Positions 9,130-16,308 of a stretch of 64,000 nt of DNA are shown here, in pieces. A model generated the notes under the pieces. That model did not search any database. It was given only the letters and a program-made list of their open reading frames with translations, and was not told the origin of the DNA. Source of the stretch: Micrococcaceae bacterium Sec5.1 (GTDB lineage: Bacteria > Actinomycetota > Actinomycetes > Actinomycetales > Micrococcaceae); the NCBI GenBank assembly GCA_039636795.1, contig CP143430.1, positions 496,001 to 560,000 on the forward strand. The letters are read 5' to 3'. Each line of letters starts with the position of its first letter. Positions within the stretch are counted from its first letter, which is position 1. Both the position numbers and the translations under genes were made by a program.

Positions 9130-9734
9130 GGCCGTTCTCCTTCCAAGACCGGGGTTGGAGCCGTGGGCGTGTTTGTTGATGCATCACCGTTGAGGGCTGC
9201 TCTGAGCCGCTGGCGGGCTCGGTGCATCCTTGATTTCGCTGCAGCAGGGGTCAGATGCAGGACAGTGGCGGCGGCAACGATGGTGTGCTCCTCGAAAACG
9301 ACCAGCGTGACCAGGTGCAGATCCTCAGGCGTCAGTGTCGCAAGAGCCTGGGCAAGGTCATGGTCAAGGTTGTCCTGGTAAGAGCGGTAAGAATCTGCCG
9401 TTGGGTCCGTCAGGTCGCCGCTGCGGGGAAGGGCTTTCAGGAGGCGTTGGTAGCGCAACGCCGTCCGGGCGCTGTTACGTGACATGTTCGTCGTCGTGAC
9501 CAGCAACCACGGAAGGACCGATCCTTCCACGACCCGGACCTGCTTTCGCCGCCGCCAGAGCTCCAGAAAGGAGGCAGCCATGATGTCTTCAGCCTCGTGG
9601 TGATTCCCGCAGAGCCGGTACGCATGGCGGAAGACCCGGTCCCGATGCAGGTCATACAAGGCGCCAAAGGCATCGCCATGGCCCAGAAGACTCTGGTGCC
9701 ACAACCCCTCTTCGCTGTCTGTGTTGTTCCCCAT
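9126..9734 (-). CDS. ECF RNA polymerase sigma factor
   Basis: A 202-residue sigma-70 family ECF protein. Region 2 spans about residues 20-90 (DAFGALYDLHRDRVFRHAYR, then EAEDIMAASFLELWRRR) and region 4 about 125-180 (the helix-turn-helix ending in AKSRMHRARQRLR). The start at 9734 (MGNNTDSEEG) is chosen over a further upstream one that would add 23 unrelated residues. It is co-transcribed with the downstream membrane protein. Confidence 0.88.
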   Translation of the reverse strand: MGNNTDSEEGLWHQSLLGHGDAFGALYDLHRDRVFRHAYRLCGNHHEAEDIMAASFLELWRRRKQVRVVEGSVLPWLLVTTTNMSRNSARTALRYQRLLKALPRSGDLTDPTADSYRSYQDNLDHDLAQALATLTPEDLHLVTLVVFEEHTIVAAATVLHLTPAAAKSRMHRARQRLRAALNGDASTNTPTAPTPVLEGERP

Positions 9735-9787
9735 GCCCTTTAGTGTCCGGCAATGCCCAAAAGGTTTCACCGAATCAGAAAAAGTTA

Positions 9788-9818
9788 AAGAAGACCGGCA
9801 CACGGTGCCGGTCTTCTT
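9788..9818 (-). terminator. Perfect stem-loop terminator after the second ECF operon
   Basis: A 14-bp perfect stem (AAGAAGACCGGCAC pairing with GTGCCGGTCTTCTT) encloses a 3-base loop and is followed on the minus strand by TTTAACTTTTTCT. It lies 53 bp past the stop of the CU044_5270-like gene and upstream of the next sigma gene, so it separates the two sigma/anti-sigma units. Confidence 0.85.
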
Positions 9819-9870
9819 CTCTTGTTACTCTCGTCTCGCTGCCATCATCCATGAGGGAACAGGCGGAGCG

Positions 9871-10887
9871 TTACGGTGCGGTCTCCGAAATGGTCGTTTC
9901 GATCGCGGTCCAAGTCGTAGCTGTTCCCGCAGGGATAGATCCCCGGGGTTCGGTCAGCACTTCACGTTCGCCGATCAACAGACCTGTCTTGGGGTCGATG
10001 ATGATGTCTTGACGGCGGTTGGAAGCTGTCTCCACTCGCCCGATGGCGATGCCTTTTCTTCCATCGAGCGTGGCCTGCTCGTCGGTGACGGTCACCCCTG
10101 GGATGAGCGCTGCAGACTTGTACAGTGCAGCGCGGAGATCGGCAGGGACTATGCCCGTCCTGAGCAGGTCGGCGATGAACACCAGCGCCTCGCCATCCTT
10201 GGACTGGCCCTTGCGGTTTGTTTGCCGCTGGATTTCAGCCAGGAGGGCGTTTGGATCGCGTGGGAAGGTGGCCAGGGCATCCTGCGAGGGAAAGCTGGAC
10301 TGCTCAGATGGGGTGCCGTAGAAGCCTCCGTTATTGCCCCGGAGCACGTACGCTTCGGCAGGTTCCATACTGGAGGCGTATTCTTTCGATTTCTCATCAA
10401 AATACGTTGTGGGGATTCTTCCTGATCTTTCCCAGACCCACTCCTCCTCGCGGTTGGCTGGGATGTACATGGCGCTCTTTTCAGTGTCCAGCCACTCATA
10501 CTCGCTGCCATCCGCCGTAACCGCGGCACTACCCCACATATTGGTGCTTTGGATCTTCAAGTACTGTCCAGGGCCCGGTACAAGGTCTGCTGTCTGGATG
10601 GTTGTCTCGGCAGCGGCGTTGAGCACCTCCGCGGCCTGCGCGGTGGCTGCTCCCCGCAGTGGGCCGGGCCCAAAGACGTCGCCACCGACCAGGAGGCCAG
10701 CGACTAAAGCCGTTGCCGCTGAAACAAGCCCCCACCTCATTGCCATGCGGCGACGCGGGTTCTTCTGAAGCTTTACCGCGTGGGGATCAATACCTTGCAG
10801 TAACTTGGTCCGACCCCTGTCGATAGCCGCATCGGTGGCAATGGGAGTCCTGTCACGCATTTCGCGCAGGAGTGATAGCTCGTCCAT
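9871..10887 (-). CDS. CU044_5270-like membrane protein, probable anti-sigma partner
   Basis: A 338-residue protein starting MDELSLLREMRDRTP. It has a cytoplasmic region of about 50 residues, one membrane segment (about 52-70) and a large extracytoplasmic domain. The N-terminal motif and layout match the actinobacterial CU044_5270 family, routinely encoded beside ECF sigma factors. The extracytoplasmic part resembles lipoprotein-like folds that bind ligands. It overlaps the sigma gene by 35 bp. The anti-sigma role is inferred. Confidence 0.78.
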   Translation of the reverse strand: MDELSLLREMRDRTPIATDAAIDRGRTKLLQGIDPHAVKLQKNPRRRMAMRWGLVSAATALVAGLLVGGDVFGPGPLRGAATAQAAEVLNAAAETTIQTADLVPGPGQYLKIQSTNMWGSAAVTADGSEYEWLDTEKSAMYIPANREEEWVWERSGRIPTTYFDEKSKEYASSMEPAEAYVLRGNNGGFYGTPSEQSSFPSQDALATFPRDPNALLAEIQRQTNRKGQSKDGEALVFIADLLRTGIVPADLRAALYKSAALIPGVTVTDEQATLDGRKGIAIGRVETASNRRQDIIIDPKTGLLIGEREVLTEPRGSIPAGTATTWTAIETTISETAP

Positions 10888-11449
10888 GCTCAATCTCCTC
10901 TTCATCCATGTTCAGCAGGCCGGCGGCACCTCGAATGATGCGCCGCGCCCTGTTAAGCCGTGACCGGACAGTGCCAACGGGAACGCCGGTTGCCAGTGCC
11001 ATGCCCTCGTAAGTCAGGTCAGCCCACGCATAGAGCAGCAAGCATTCCCGATCTGCTGTCGAAAGCGTCCTGATCGCTGCGGCCAGATTGGAAGACTTCA
11101 CGGCTGCGTCCAGCCGCTCAGCCACACGATCGGCACCGTCCTCGTAGCTGTCTCTGCCTGCAGCTTTCGCGAAGGCTCTTAGCCGCCTTGCTTCAGTACG
11201 GTGATGCCGGCGGAGAAGATTGGTCGCGATGCCGAATAGCCATGGCCTGGCATCATCCCACTCGTCATCAAAAGCCTCCCGGCTTTCATAGGCGACCAAG
11301 AACGTTTGCGACATGACGTCTTCAGCTACTGAGTCACCTGCCCGGGTAGCCGCGTAGCGGTACACCGCCCGCGAATACTTGTCATAAAGCGCAGCGAAGG
11401 CCTGCGGGTCCTTGCTGGATCGGCGAATCAAGTCGCTATCGGTAGTCAC
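10853..11449 (-). CDS. ECF RNA polymerase sigma factor
   Basis: A 198-residue ECF sigma factor. Region 2 (about 15-80) includes AAEDVMSQ-like residues (VAEDVMSQTFLVAYE). Region 4 (about 125-175) has TYEGMALATGVPVGTVRSRL followed by NRARRI. The start is assigned to GTG 11447-11449 (VTTDSDLIRR), which has an AAGGGG site upstream. Longer starts add residues unlike a sigma factor. It pairs with the overlapping CU044_5270-like gene. Confidence 0.87.
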   Translation of the reverse strand: MTTDSDLIRRSSKDPQAFAALYDKYSRAVYRYAATRAGDSVAEDVMSQTFLVAYESREAFDDEWDDARPWLFGIATNLLRRHHRTEARRLRAFAKAAGRDSYEDGADRVAERLDAAVKSSNLAAAIRTLSTADRECLLLYAWADLTYEGMALATGVPVGTVRSRLNRARRIIRGAAGLLNMDEEEIEHGRAITPARNA

Positions 11450-11761
11450 AAACTGTATTGCCCCTTGGCAGGAAAAGAGTTCACGGCAGTCTAGGTCGAA
11501 ACCGCACCATCGCCGGACGACTCGATAAGTGGCACGGCAAAAACCCGATAAGTGGCAAGGAAAAATGACCGTTTCTTGATTAGTTCTCGGCACGTCCCCC
11601 AACAACGGCTCCAGCAGCCCTTCTTGTTGTGACTTTCGGCATTAAATGACTCTTTTTCAACGCGTGCTTGCCCCCATCCCGCCACCCTAGCCACTTTGAG
11701 TGCGTCCGTTGCCGGCAACTGACAGTTCCCAACACCAGCCATTGACTGACACACTCAATGA
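11450..11761. other. Divergent intergenic region with a short direct repeat
   Basis: About 312 bp lie between the minus-strand sigma gene and the plus-strand NTF2-like gene, so promoters for both should be here. CGATAAGTGGCA occurs twice (11523-11534 and 11546-11557, 23 bp apart) and a TTGCCGGCAA palindrome lies at 11709-11718. No gene is convincing. Confidence 0.5.
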
Positions 11762-12130
11762 ATGCTCACTCAGGACGAGGTGCTCAAAGCTGCTGTAGAA
11801 AGGGCCGACGCCCTTGCGCGACGTGACGGAGAATCTTTGATTCGTCTGCTGCACCCCAAGTTTTGCTGGATCTCGCATCAAGGCGAGCGATTCGACCGCG
11901 ATACCTACGTTCGATCAAACATCGGCGGTCAGAACAATTGGCACTCGCAAACCCTCGAACAGCCCACGATCACGATCTTCTGTACAACAGCTGTCTTGAC
12001 CTGCATCGCTTCTGACGATGTATCCACAGCCGCCGGCCGGAGGCAATATCGCATGCCCATGACCCAAGTCTGGATCCGGGAAGAGGGCAGTACGCTACTG
12101 GTCGCCGGACATGCAGGTCCGCTTCTCTAG
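11762..12130 (+). CDS. NTF2-like (DUF4440/SnoaL-type) protein
   Basis: A 122-residue protein with the profile of the DUF4440/NTF2-like fold: an N-terminal helix (DEVLKAAVERADALARRD), a LLHPKFCWISHQGERFDRD strand-turn, and a C-terminal strand pair ending in a tryptophan motif (MTQVWIREEG). Such cone-fold proteins bind or convert small hydrophobic molecules. The specific role is unknown. It is transcribed alone. Confidence 0.72.
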   Translation: MLTQDEVLKAAVERADALARRDGESLIRLLHPKFCWISHQGERFDRDTYVRSNIGGQNNWHSQTLEQPTITIFCTTAVLTCIASDDVSTAAGRRQYRMPMTQVWIREEGSTLLVAGHAGPLL

Positions 12131-12336
12131 CCACGCCCAGGGTTAACTATGTTCCGGGTGTAAACGGCATCTTCATCGAGCTCCGGATATGCGCCAAAAA
12201 AGGACGGTGCTGGGACGAACATCTGTTGAAGGTTCCTGTTCCACTCGATAACCCAGTGTGGTACGAATGAGACGAGGGCAAGCAACCCCCTTGCAACTTA
12301 GGGTTTGTCAGAATATTTGGAAAGGTAAGGACTGAA

Positions 12337-12492
12337 ATGCTCATACTCGGAGTTGTTCTACTAATCCTTGGTTATATCTTCAACATTGGAATCCTGATAA
12401 CTATTGGGTGGATTGTGGCTGTTATCGGCCTCATCCTCTTGGTGCTCGGTGCAATCGGACGCCCTCTTGCCGGAAGACGGTACTGGTACTAA
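12337..12492 (+). CDS. DUF6131-like small hydrophobic peptide
   Basis: A 51-residue peptide beginning MLILGVVLLILGYIF and ending GRPLAGRRYWY. Two closely packed hydrophobic segments fill residues 2-40, and a short basic-aromatic tail follows. The pattern, including the GRRxYW-type C-terminus, matches actinobacterial DUF6131 peptides. A good AAAGGTAAGG ribosome site lies just upstream. The 206 bp before it (12131-12336) hold no recognisable feature beyond a presumed promoter. Confidence 0.75.
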   Translation: MLILGVVLLILGYIFNIGILITIGWIVAVIGLILLVLGAIGRPLAGRRYWY

Positions 12493-12533
12493 TCGCGGCC
12501 CGAGGCGCTACAGGGCATCCAGCCCCGTTCCCA

Positions 12534-13085
12534 CTACTCGACGACGGACATGGGTAAGCCGCCCCCATGTACCGACGGCGTGATGCTGTCGAGCTGCCAG
12601 CCATCCGCGGATGCCCGGAACATCGCCGTCTGCGGCAGCGAGTAGCCTGACGGGACGTTGCTTGGCCCATTCGCTGTCGAGGCCTGGTGTTGCTCTGTGA
12701 ATTCCTTGAAATGGACGCTCGCTTCCGAGCCGGCCACTTCGATTGACTCCACCGTGATCGTCGTCGAAAAGTCCGTGTACCAGAAACCCATCGACTTGAA
12801 GCCGGCCTTTGACCTCGCCACCACCGGAAGGTCCCTCGCGCGCTTCGCCCGGTAGGCCGCCGTCGACTGCGCGTCGCTGAGATGCGGCTCCGGGGGAACG
12901 TCCAGGGCAGTGCCGTTGCGGTCCTCAACGGCAGTCTGGATGATGGCCGAAAGCTCAGAGGACGACGGGCTGGGCACAGCTGCTGCGGGAGACCCGACCG
13001 TGCGCGGCCCGGCAACAGGCTGGCATCCGGAAAGGGCAAACCCAAGCAGCACCGCGGTAGCCGCCAACGAGCGTCGATAAGTCAT
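12534..13085 (-). CDS. Putative secreted lipoprotein, function unknown
   Basis: A 183-residue protein. The start at 13085 (MTYRRSLAAT) gives a clean type II signal peptide with lipobox ALSGC. A longer upstream frame adds 72 residues of no recognisable nature. A Ser/Pro-rich linker is followed by a domain of about 130 residues with several aromatic residues (FWYTDF). It may be a surface-exposed NTF2- or SnoaL-like domain, but the family is not recognised. Confidence 0.75.
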   Translation of the reverse strand: MTYRRSLAATAVLLGFALSGCQPVAGPRTVGSPAAAVPSPSSSELSAIIQTAVEDRNGTALDVPPEPHLSDAQSTAAYRAKRARDLPVVARSKAGFKSMGFWYTDFSTTITVESIEVAGSEASVHFKEFTEQHQASTANGPSNVPSGYSLPQTAMFRASADGWQLDSITPSVHGGGLPMSVVE

Positions 13086-13195
13086 CGTGGTCCCCTTGCC
13101 GGATGTCCTCACAGCCTGCCCGGAAGGCCCCAGCCAGTCAACTAGAGCCGGATGGCGGGCGTTAGAAGGTCCAGACGGCGTTGGCCGGCTTTCAA

Positions 13196-13801
13196 TCAAT
13201 GCCGGTCGGCGTGACGCGAAGGAGCGAAAGCGATCTGCTCCGTGCGGGCAATGCCTCGCTCGATGGCAGCCTTGTCTATACCCAGGAGCGTGGTGAGCCA
13301 CATGCCGTTTTGCACGACGACGATGTCTGCTGCGCGCTCCTTACTCTCATCGGCGGAAAGCTCGGGTTTGGCATTCCCTATGAGTGTGGCTAGCCCGTCC
13401 AGATACCGGTCGAACGCCGCAGCGTTGATCCGTGCGAAGTCCTCATGCGCCTGGGCGAGAGCCCACAGGTGGAGGCGGAGGGACAGGTACGGCGTGGTCA
13501 GGAGATCGGGGTCCGCAACGCGCCGAAGTGACTCCCGAAGCTGCTCCTCAGGGGTTGAGGCCGGCTCCGGCTCCACAAGCATGAGGTCGTGCTCTTCAAT
13601 CCGGTGAAGTACCGCACGGATCAAGCTCGACTTGTCTTCGTAGTAGTAGTTCACGAGCCCCAAGGCGACGCCGGCTTCACGCGCCACGGCCCGCATATTG
13701 ATGCCCGAAATGCCGTGGCGGGACAGCAGTTCCAGGGCCGCTTCGAGAATGCGAGTCTGCCGGTCAACCTGTTCGCTGGACTTTACGGTGCTAGTACCCA
13801 T
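13196..13801 (-). CDS. TetR family transcriptional regulator
   Basis: A 201-residue TetR-type repressor. The N-terminal helix-turn-helix (about 14-60) reads ILEAALELLSRHGISGINMR, then AREAGVALGLVNYYYEDKSSL, a standard TetR pattern. The C-terminal domain (about 75-190) is the ligand and dimerisation part, resembling the TetR_C_6/BetI group. No clear operator is visible, and its target is unknown; the adjacent lipoprotein gene is a candidate. Confidence 0.88.
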   Translation of the reverse strand: MGTSTVKSSEQVDRQTRILEAALELLSRHGISGINMRAVAREAGVALGLVNYYYEDKSSLIRAVLHRIEEHDLMLVEPEPASTPEEQLRESLRRVADPDLLTTPYLSLRLHLWALAQAHEDFARINAAAFDRYLDGLATLIGNAKPELSADESKERAADIVVVQNGMWLTTLLGIDKAAIERGIARTEQIAFAPSRHADRH

Positions 13802-13845
13802 TCGGCCAGACTATTGCCAAACCCCGGTCAACGCATCCCGGCTGC

Positions 13846-14604
13846 CTACAGGTTCTCCTCCGCGTAAACCCGCAGGGCATCCCGAACGAACGTGGCTCCT
13901 GACTCCCCGCCATAGTTCGCGGCAAATCGGGGGTCCGCAACGTACATCTCGCCGAGGCCTGTGACATAACCCTTCACGTCTCCGCCAGGTGCCGCCGTCG
14001 GGGTTCCAGGGATTCCGCGGAGCCATTCGACGTGGCGCCTTGCCAGTTCCTGTGCTTCAGCGCTGTCGGGTGCAATTCCGGACGTGGCGGCGGAGATCCA
14101 GTCGCTCCCGAGTTTGCGGGAGCGTTCCTTCCATTGCTGTTTTTCTTCGGCGCTCATACCGCGCCACCAAGCGTCACTTGTGGCGTAAGCGTCCTTGCCC
14201 CAGCGCTCCTCTACCTCGTCCTTGTACTGCGTGTGGTCGAAGCCATCAAACATGTCCTGTGCCATGTACTTTCCATCCCCTTTCAATGTGTCAATTGTTT
14301 GCCGGACCGACGCGATTTGCCGCGCCAGTCGGTCCTGCTCTTGCCCAAGCCATTCCAAGTGGCCGCTCAACGCCTTGACGGTATCGGTCTCCCGGGCAAG
14401 CACGTCGGCAATTGCAGGCAAACCCAGTCCAAGCTCCCTGAGCAGGAGGATCCGCTGGAGCTGCACCAAGGCCGGACCGTCGTAATAGCGGTAGCCGTTA
14501 TGACCGGTCCGGCTTGGCTTGAGCAGCCCAATGTCGTCGTAGTGACGCAGCGTGCGGCTGGTGGTCCCTGCCATCTTGGCGATTTCCTGGATCGACCAGT
14601 CCAT
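13846..14604 (-). CDS. MerR family regulator with TipAS drug-binding domain
   Basis: A 252-residue TipA-type regulator. The MerR winged helix covers about residues 1-70 (IQEIAKMAGTTSRTLRHYDD, then GYRYYDG), the dimerisation coiled coil about 75-110, and the TipAS-like all-alpha domain about 130-250 (ERWG, AYATSDAWWRGMS, DPRFAANYGG). TipAS domains bind thiopeptides or other cyclic compounds. Its own promoter has the elongated 19-bp spacer with a central palindrome typical of MerR targets, so autoregulation is likely. Confidence 0.92.
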   Translation of the reverse strand: MDWSIQEIAKMAGTTSRTLRHYDDIGLLKPSRTGHNGYRYYDGPALVQLQRILLLRELGLGLPAIADVLARETDTVKALSGHLEWLGQEQDRLARQIASVRQTIDTLKGDGKYMAQDMFDGFDHTQYKDEVEERWGKDAYATSDAWWRGMSAEEKQQWKERSRKLGSDWISAATSGIAPDSAEAQELARRHVEWLRGIPGTPTAAPGGDVKGYVTGLGEMYVADPRFAANYGGESGATFVRDALRVYAEENL

Positions 14605-14646
14605 GAGTCCTCCGTCCTGGCCCTCTCGTTCCTGGCTTGTCCTTTG

Positions 14647-14677
14647 ACAGTAATGGTTGACGTTACGTCAAGGTCAA
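14647..14677 (-). promoter_or_regulatory. MerR-type promoter/operator of the TipA-like gene
   Basis: On the minus strand a -35 TTGACC (14672-14677) and -10 TACTGT (14647-14652) are separated by exactly 19 bp. The spacer contains the perfect 15-bp palindrome TTGACGTAACGTCAA (14657-14671). An overlong spacer filled with dyad symmetry is the hallmark of MerR-activated promoters. Confidence 0.85.
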
Positions 14678-14695
14678 GGGGGTGGATTGGAGGAA

Positions 14696-15352
14696 TCAGT
14701 CGGCCAGGATCAGGTACAGCGCACGGCGGGTTTCATCGAGTTTCTCGATTGCTGCCCGGCGTTGTTCGTCGGTTGCCGCGGCGCGGAACTGGTGGACAAC
14801 GCCCATGAGCTTCCCGATGCTCTGGTGGAACTCCTGCATGTTTCCGTCGGCCTCGGTGTTCCAGGCATTGGCGAGCTCTTCCTCATGCTCGGCAACGTAG
14901 GCGCGGCCGTCGTCCGTCAACGTGAATTCTGTCCGACGTCCCTCGCCCACGGCTGTGATGAGCTCTTCATCAACCAGCTGCTGCAACGTGGGGTAGACAG
15001 ATCCGGGGCTGGGCCGCCATGTTCCGGACGTCTTTTCCGCAATCGTTCTGATCAGCCCATAGCCGTTGGATGGCGACTCGGCCAGCAAGGAAAGGATGGC
15101 TGCCCTGACGTCGCCGCGGTTTGCCCGGCGCCCGCCACCGGGACCGAAGCCCCTGGGCCCGAAGCCGCCCGGGCCAAAGCCGCCGGGCCCGAAACCAGTC
15201 CCGAAACCGCCGGGTCCAAAGCCGGGTCCGCCGTGTCCGTGGGGACCGCGGCGCCCCTTGCCCCGATTGAAGCGGCCTCTTCCCTGGCTGTGTTCGGGAA
15301 CGCCGGAGCCATGCTCCGGGAAGGTGTTGTCGTGTTCGTGGATGCCCTTCAT
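14696..15352 (-). CDS. PadR family regulator with Gly/Phe-rich N-terminal extension
   Basis: A 218-residue PadR-type protein. The first 75 or so residues are His/Gly/Arg-rich with repeated GFGPGG units. The PadR winged helix follows (about 80-150: VRAAILSLLAESPSNGYGLI, then SPGSVYPTLQQL), then the C-terminal dimerisation helices. Such glycine-rich leaders occur in some actinobacterial PadR proteins and are probably disordered. A 30-bp near-perfect palindrome sits upstream, which suggests autorepression. No obvious target such as an efflux pump lies beside it. Confidence 0.88.
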   Translation of the reverse strand: MKGIHEHDNTFPEHGSGVPEHSQGRGRFNRGKGRRGPHGHGGPGFGPGGFGTGFGPGGFGPGGFGPRGFGPGGGRRANRGDVRAAILSLLAESPSNGYGLIRTIAEKTSGTWRPSPGSVYPTLQQLVDEELITAVGEGRRTEFTLTDDGRAYVAEHEEELANAWNTEADGNMQEFHQSIGKLMGVVHQFRAAATDEQRRAAIEKLDETRRALYLILAD

Positions 15353-15398
15353 GACAGCATCGCCCTTTCGGTTTAAGTGTTCGCCGAAGGAGTATCGG

Positions 15399-15428
15399 CG
15401 ATAGTTAACGATATATCGGTAACTATCG
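15399..15428. promoter_or_regulatory. 30-bp palindromic operator upstream of padR-like gene
   Basis: CGATAGTTA at 15399-15407 pairs with TAACTATCG at 15420-15428, enclosing the further palindrome CGATATATCG at 15409-15418. The only asymmetry is one base pair. It lies 47 bp upstream of the PadR-like start, as expected for PadR autoregulation. Confidence 0.75.
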
Positions 15429-15454
15429 CGACGTCAAGAGGCTTAAACGCGAAA

Positions 15455-15485
15455 GCTGCCCCCGCCCAAAGAGGGCAGGGGCAGC
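15455..15485 (-). terminator. Stem-loop terminator of the gamma-glutamyl operon
   Basis: GCTGCCCC and GGGGCAGC form an 8-bp stem, extended after one mismatch by GCCC/GGGC, around a 5-base loop. On the minus strand it is followed by TTTCGCGTTT. It lies 11 bp past the stop of the SDR gene that ends the operon. Confidence 0.75.
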
Positions 15486-15495
15486 CGGAGAGATG

Positions 15496-16278
15496 CTACG
15501 AGAGAGGAGTGACGTAAGCGCCCGAGATGCCGCCATCCACCAGGAATGTGGAGGCCGTGATGAAGGAAGCGTCATCGCTGGCAAGGAACGCGACGGCTGC
15601 AGCCAGCTCTTCCGGTTCCGCGAAGCGGCCCAGAGGAACATGCACCAAGCGGCGTGCTGCCTTCTCAGGATCCTTCGCGAAGAGTTCCTTCAGCAGGGGA
15701 GTGTTCACCGGTCCCGGGCAGAGGGCGTTGATGCGGATGCCCTGCCGCGCAAACTCGACGCCGAGTTCCCGGCTCATGGACAGGACGCCGCCCTTCGAGG
15801 CGCTGTAGGAAATCTGGGATGTTGCGGCTCCCATGACAGCCACGAACGACGCCGTGTTGATGATGGACCCCTTGCCCTGCTCCTGCATGTAAGGAATGGC
15901 GTACTTGCAGCAGTAGTAAACGGACGTCAGGTTCACTTCCTGCACCCGGCGCCAGGCGTCGATTCCGGTATCCAGGATCGAAGCGTCGTCGGCAGGAGAA
16001 ATGCCCGCGTTGTTGAAGGCGATGTCAACGCTGCCGTACGTCTCCTTGGTCTGGGCGTAGAGGTTGCGGACTTCTTCTTCACTGGTCACGTCCACCTTGA
16101 CGAACAGGCCGCCTACTTCGCTGGCGGCGGCAATCCCGGAGGTAGGTTCGATGTCGGCGATCACGACATTGGCGCCTTCGGCTGCCATTCGGCGTGCTGT
16201 GGCCAGACCGATCCCACTGGCACCGCCGGTGATGACTGCGCTGCGGCCGGCGAGACGGTTGGAAACTACTGCTTGCAT
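15496..16278 (-). CDS. SDR family oxidoreductase, last gene of the gamma-glutamyl operon
   Basis: A 260-residue classical SDR. The cofactor loop TGGASGIG lies near residue 17, NNAG near 88, the catalytic Ser near 142 and YSASK near 156. The C-terminal LVDGG is typical of 3-oxoacyl-ACP reductase-like members. It follows the aldehyde dehydrogenase gene by 30 bp in a five-gene operon. In a gamma-glutamyl amine pathway it could oxidise the alcohol group of a gamma-glutamylated amino alcohol. That assignment is inference. Confidence 0.85.
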   Translation of the reverse strand: MQAVVSNRLAGRSAVITGGASGIGLATARRMAAEGANVVIADIEPTSGIAAASEVGGLFVKVDVTSEEEVRNLYAQTKETYGSVDIAFNNAGISPADDASILDTGIDAWRRVQEVNLTSVYYCCKYAIPYMQEQGKGSIINTASFVAVMGAATSQISYSASKGGVLSMSRELGVEFARQGIRINALCPGPVNTPLLKELFAKDPEKAARRLVHVPLGRFAEPEELAAAVAFLASDDASFITASTFLVDGGISGAYVTPLS

Positions 16279-16308
16279 TGGTGCTCTCCTTTGAAAAAGT
16301 GGAAAAGA

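Noticed and set aside
15066..15404. A plus-strand frame with GPKPPGPKPPG repeats
   Set aside because: It is the reverse reading of the Gly-rich leader of the PadR-type gene, whose domain and operator are clear on the minus strand.
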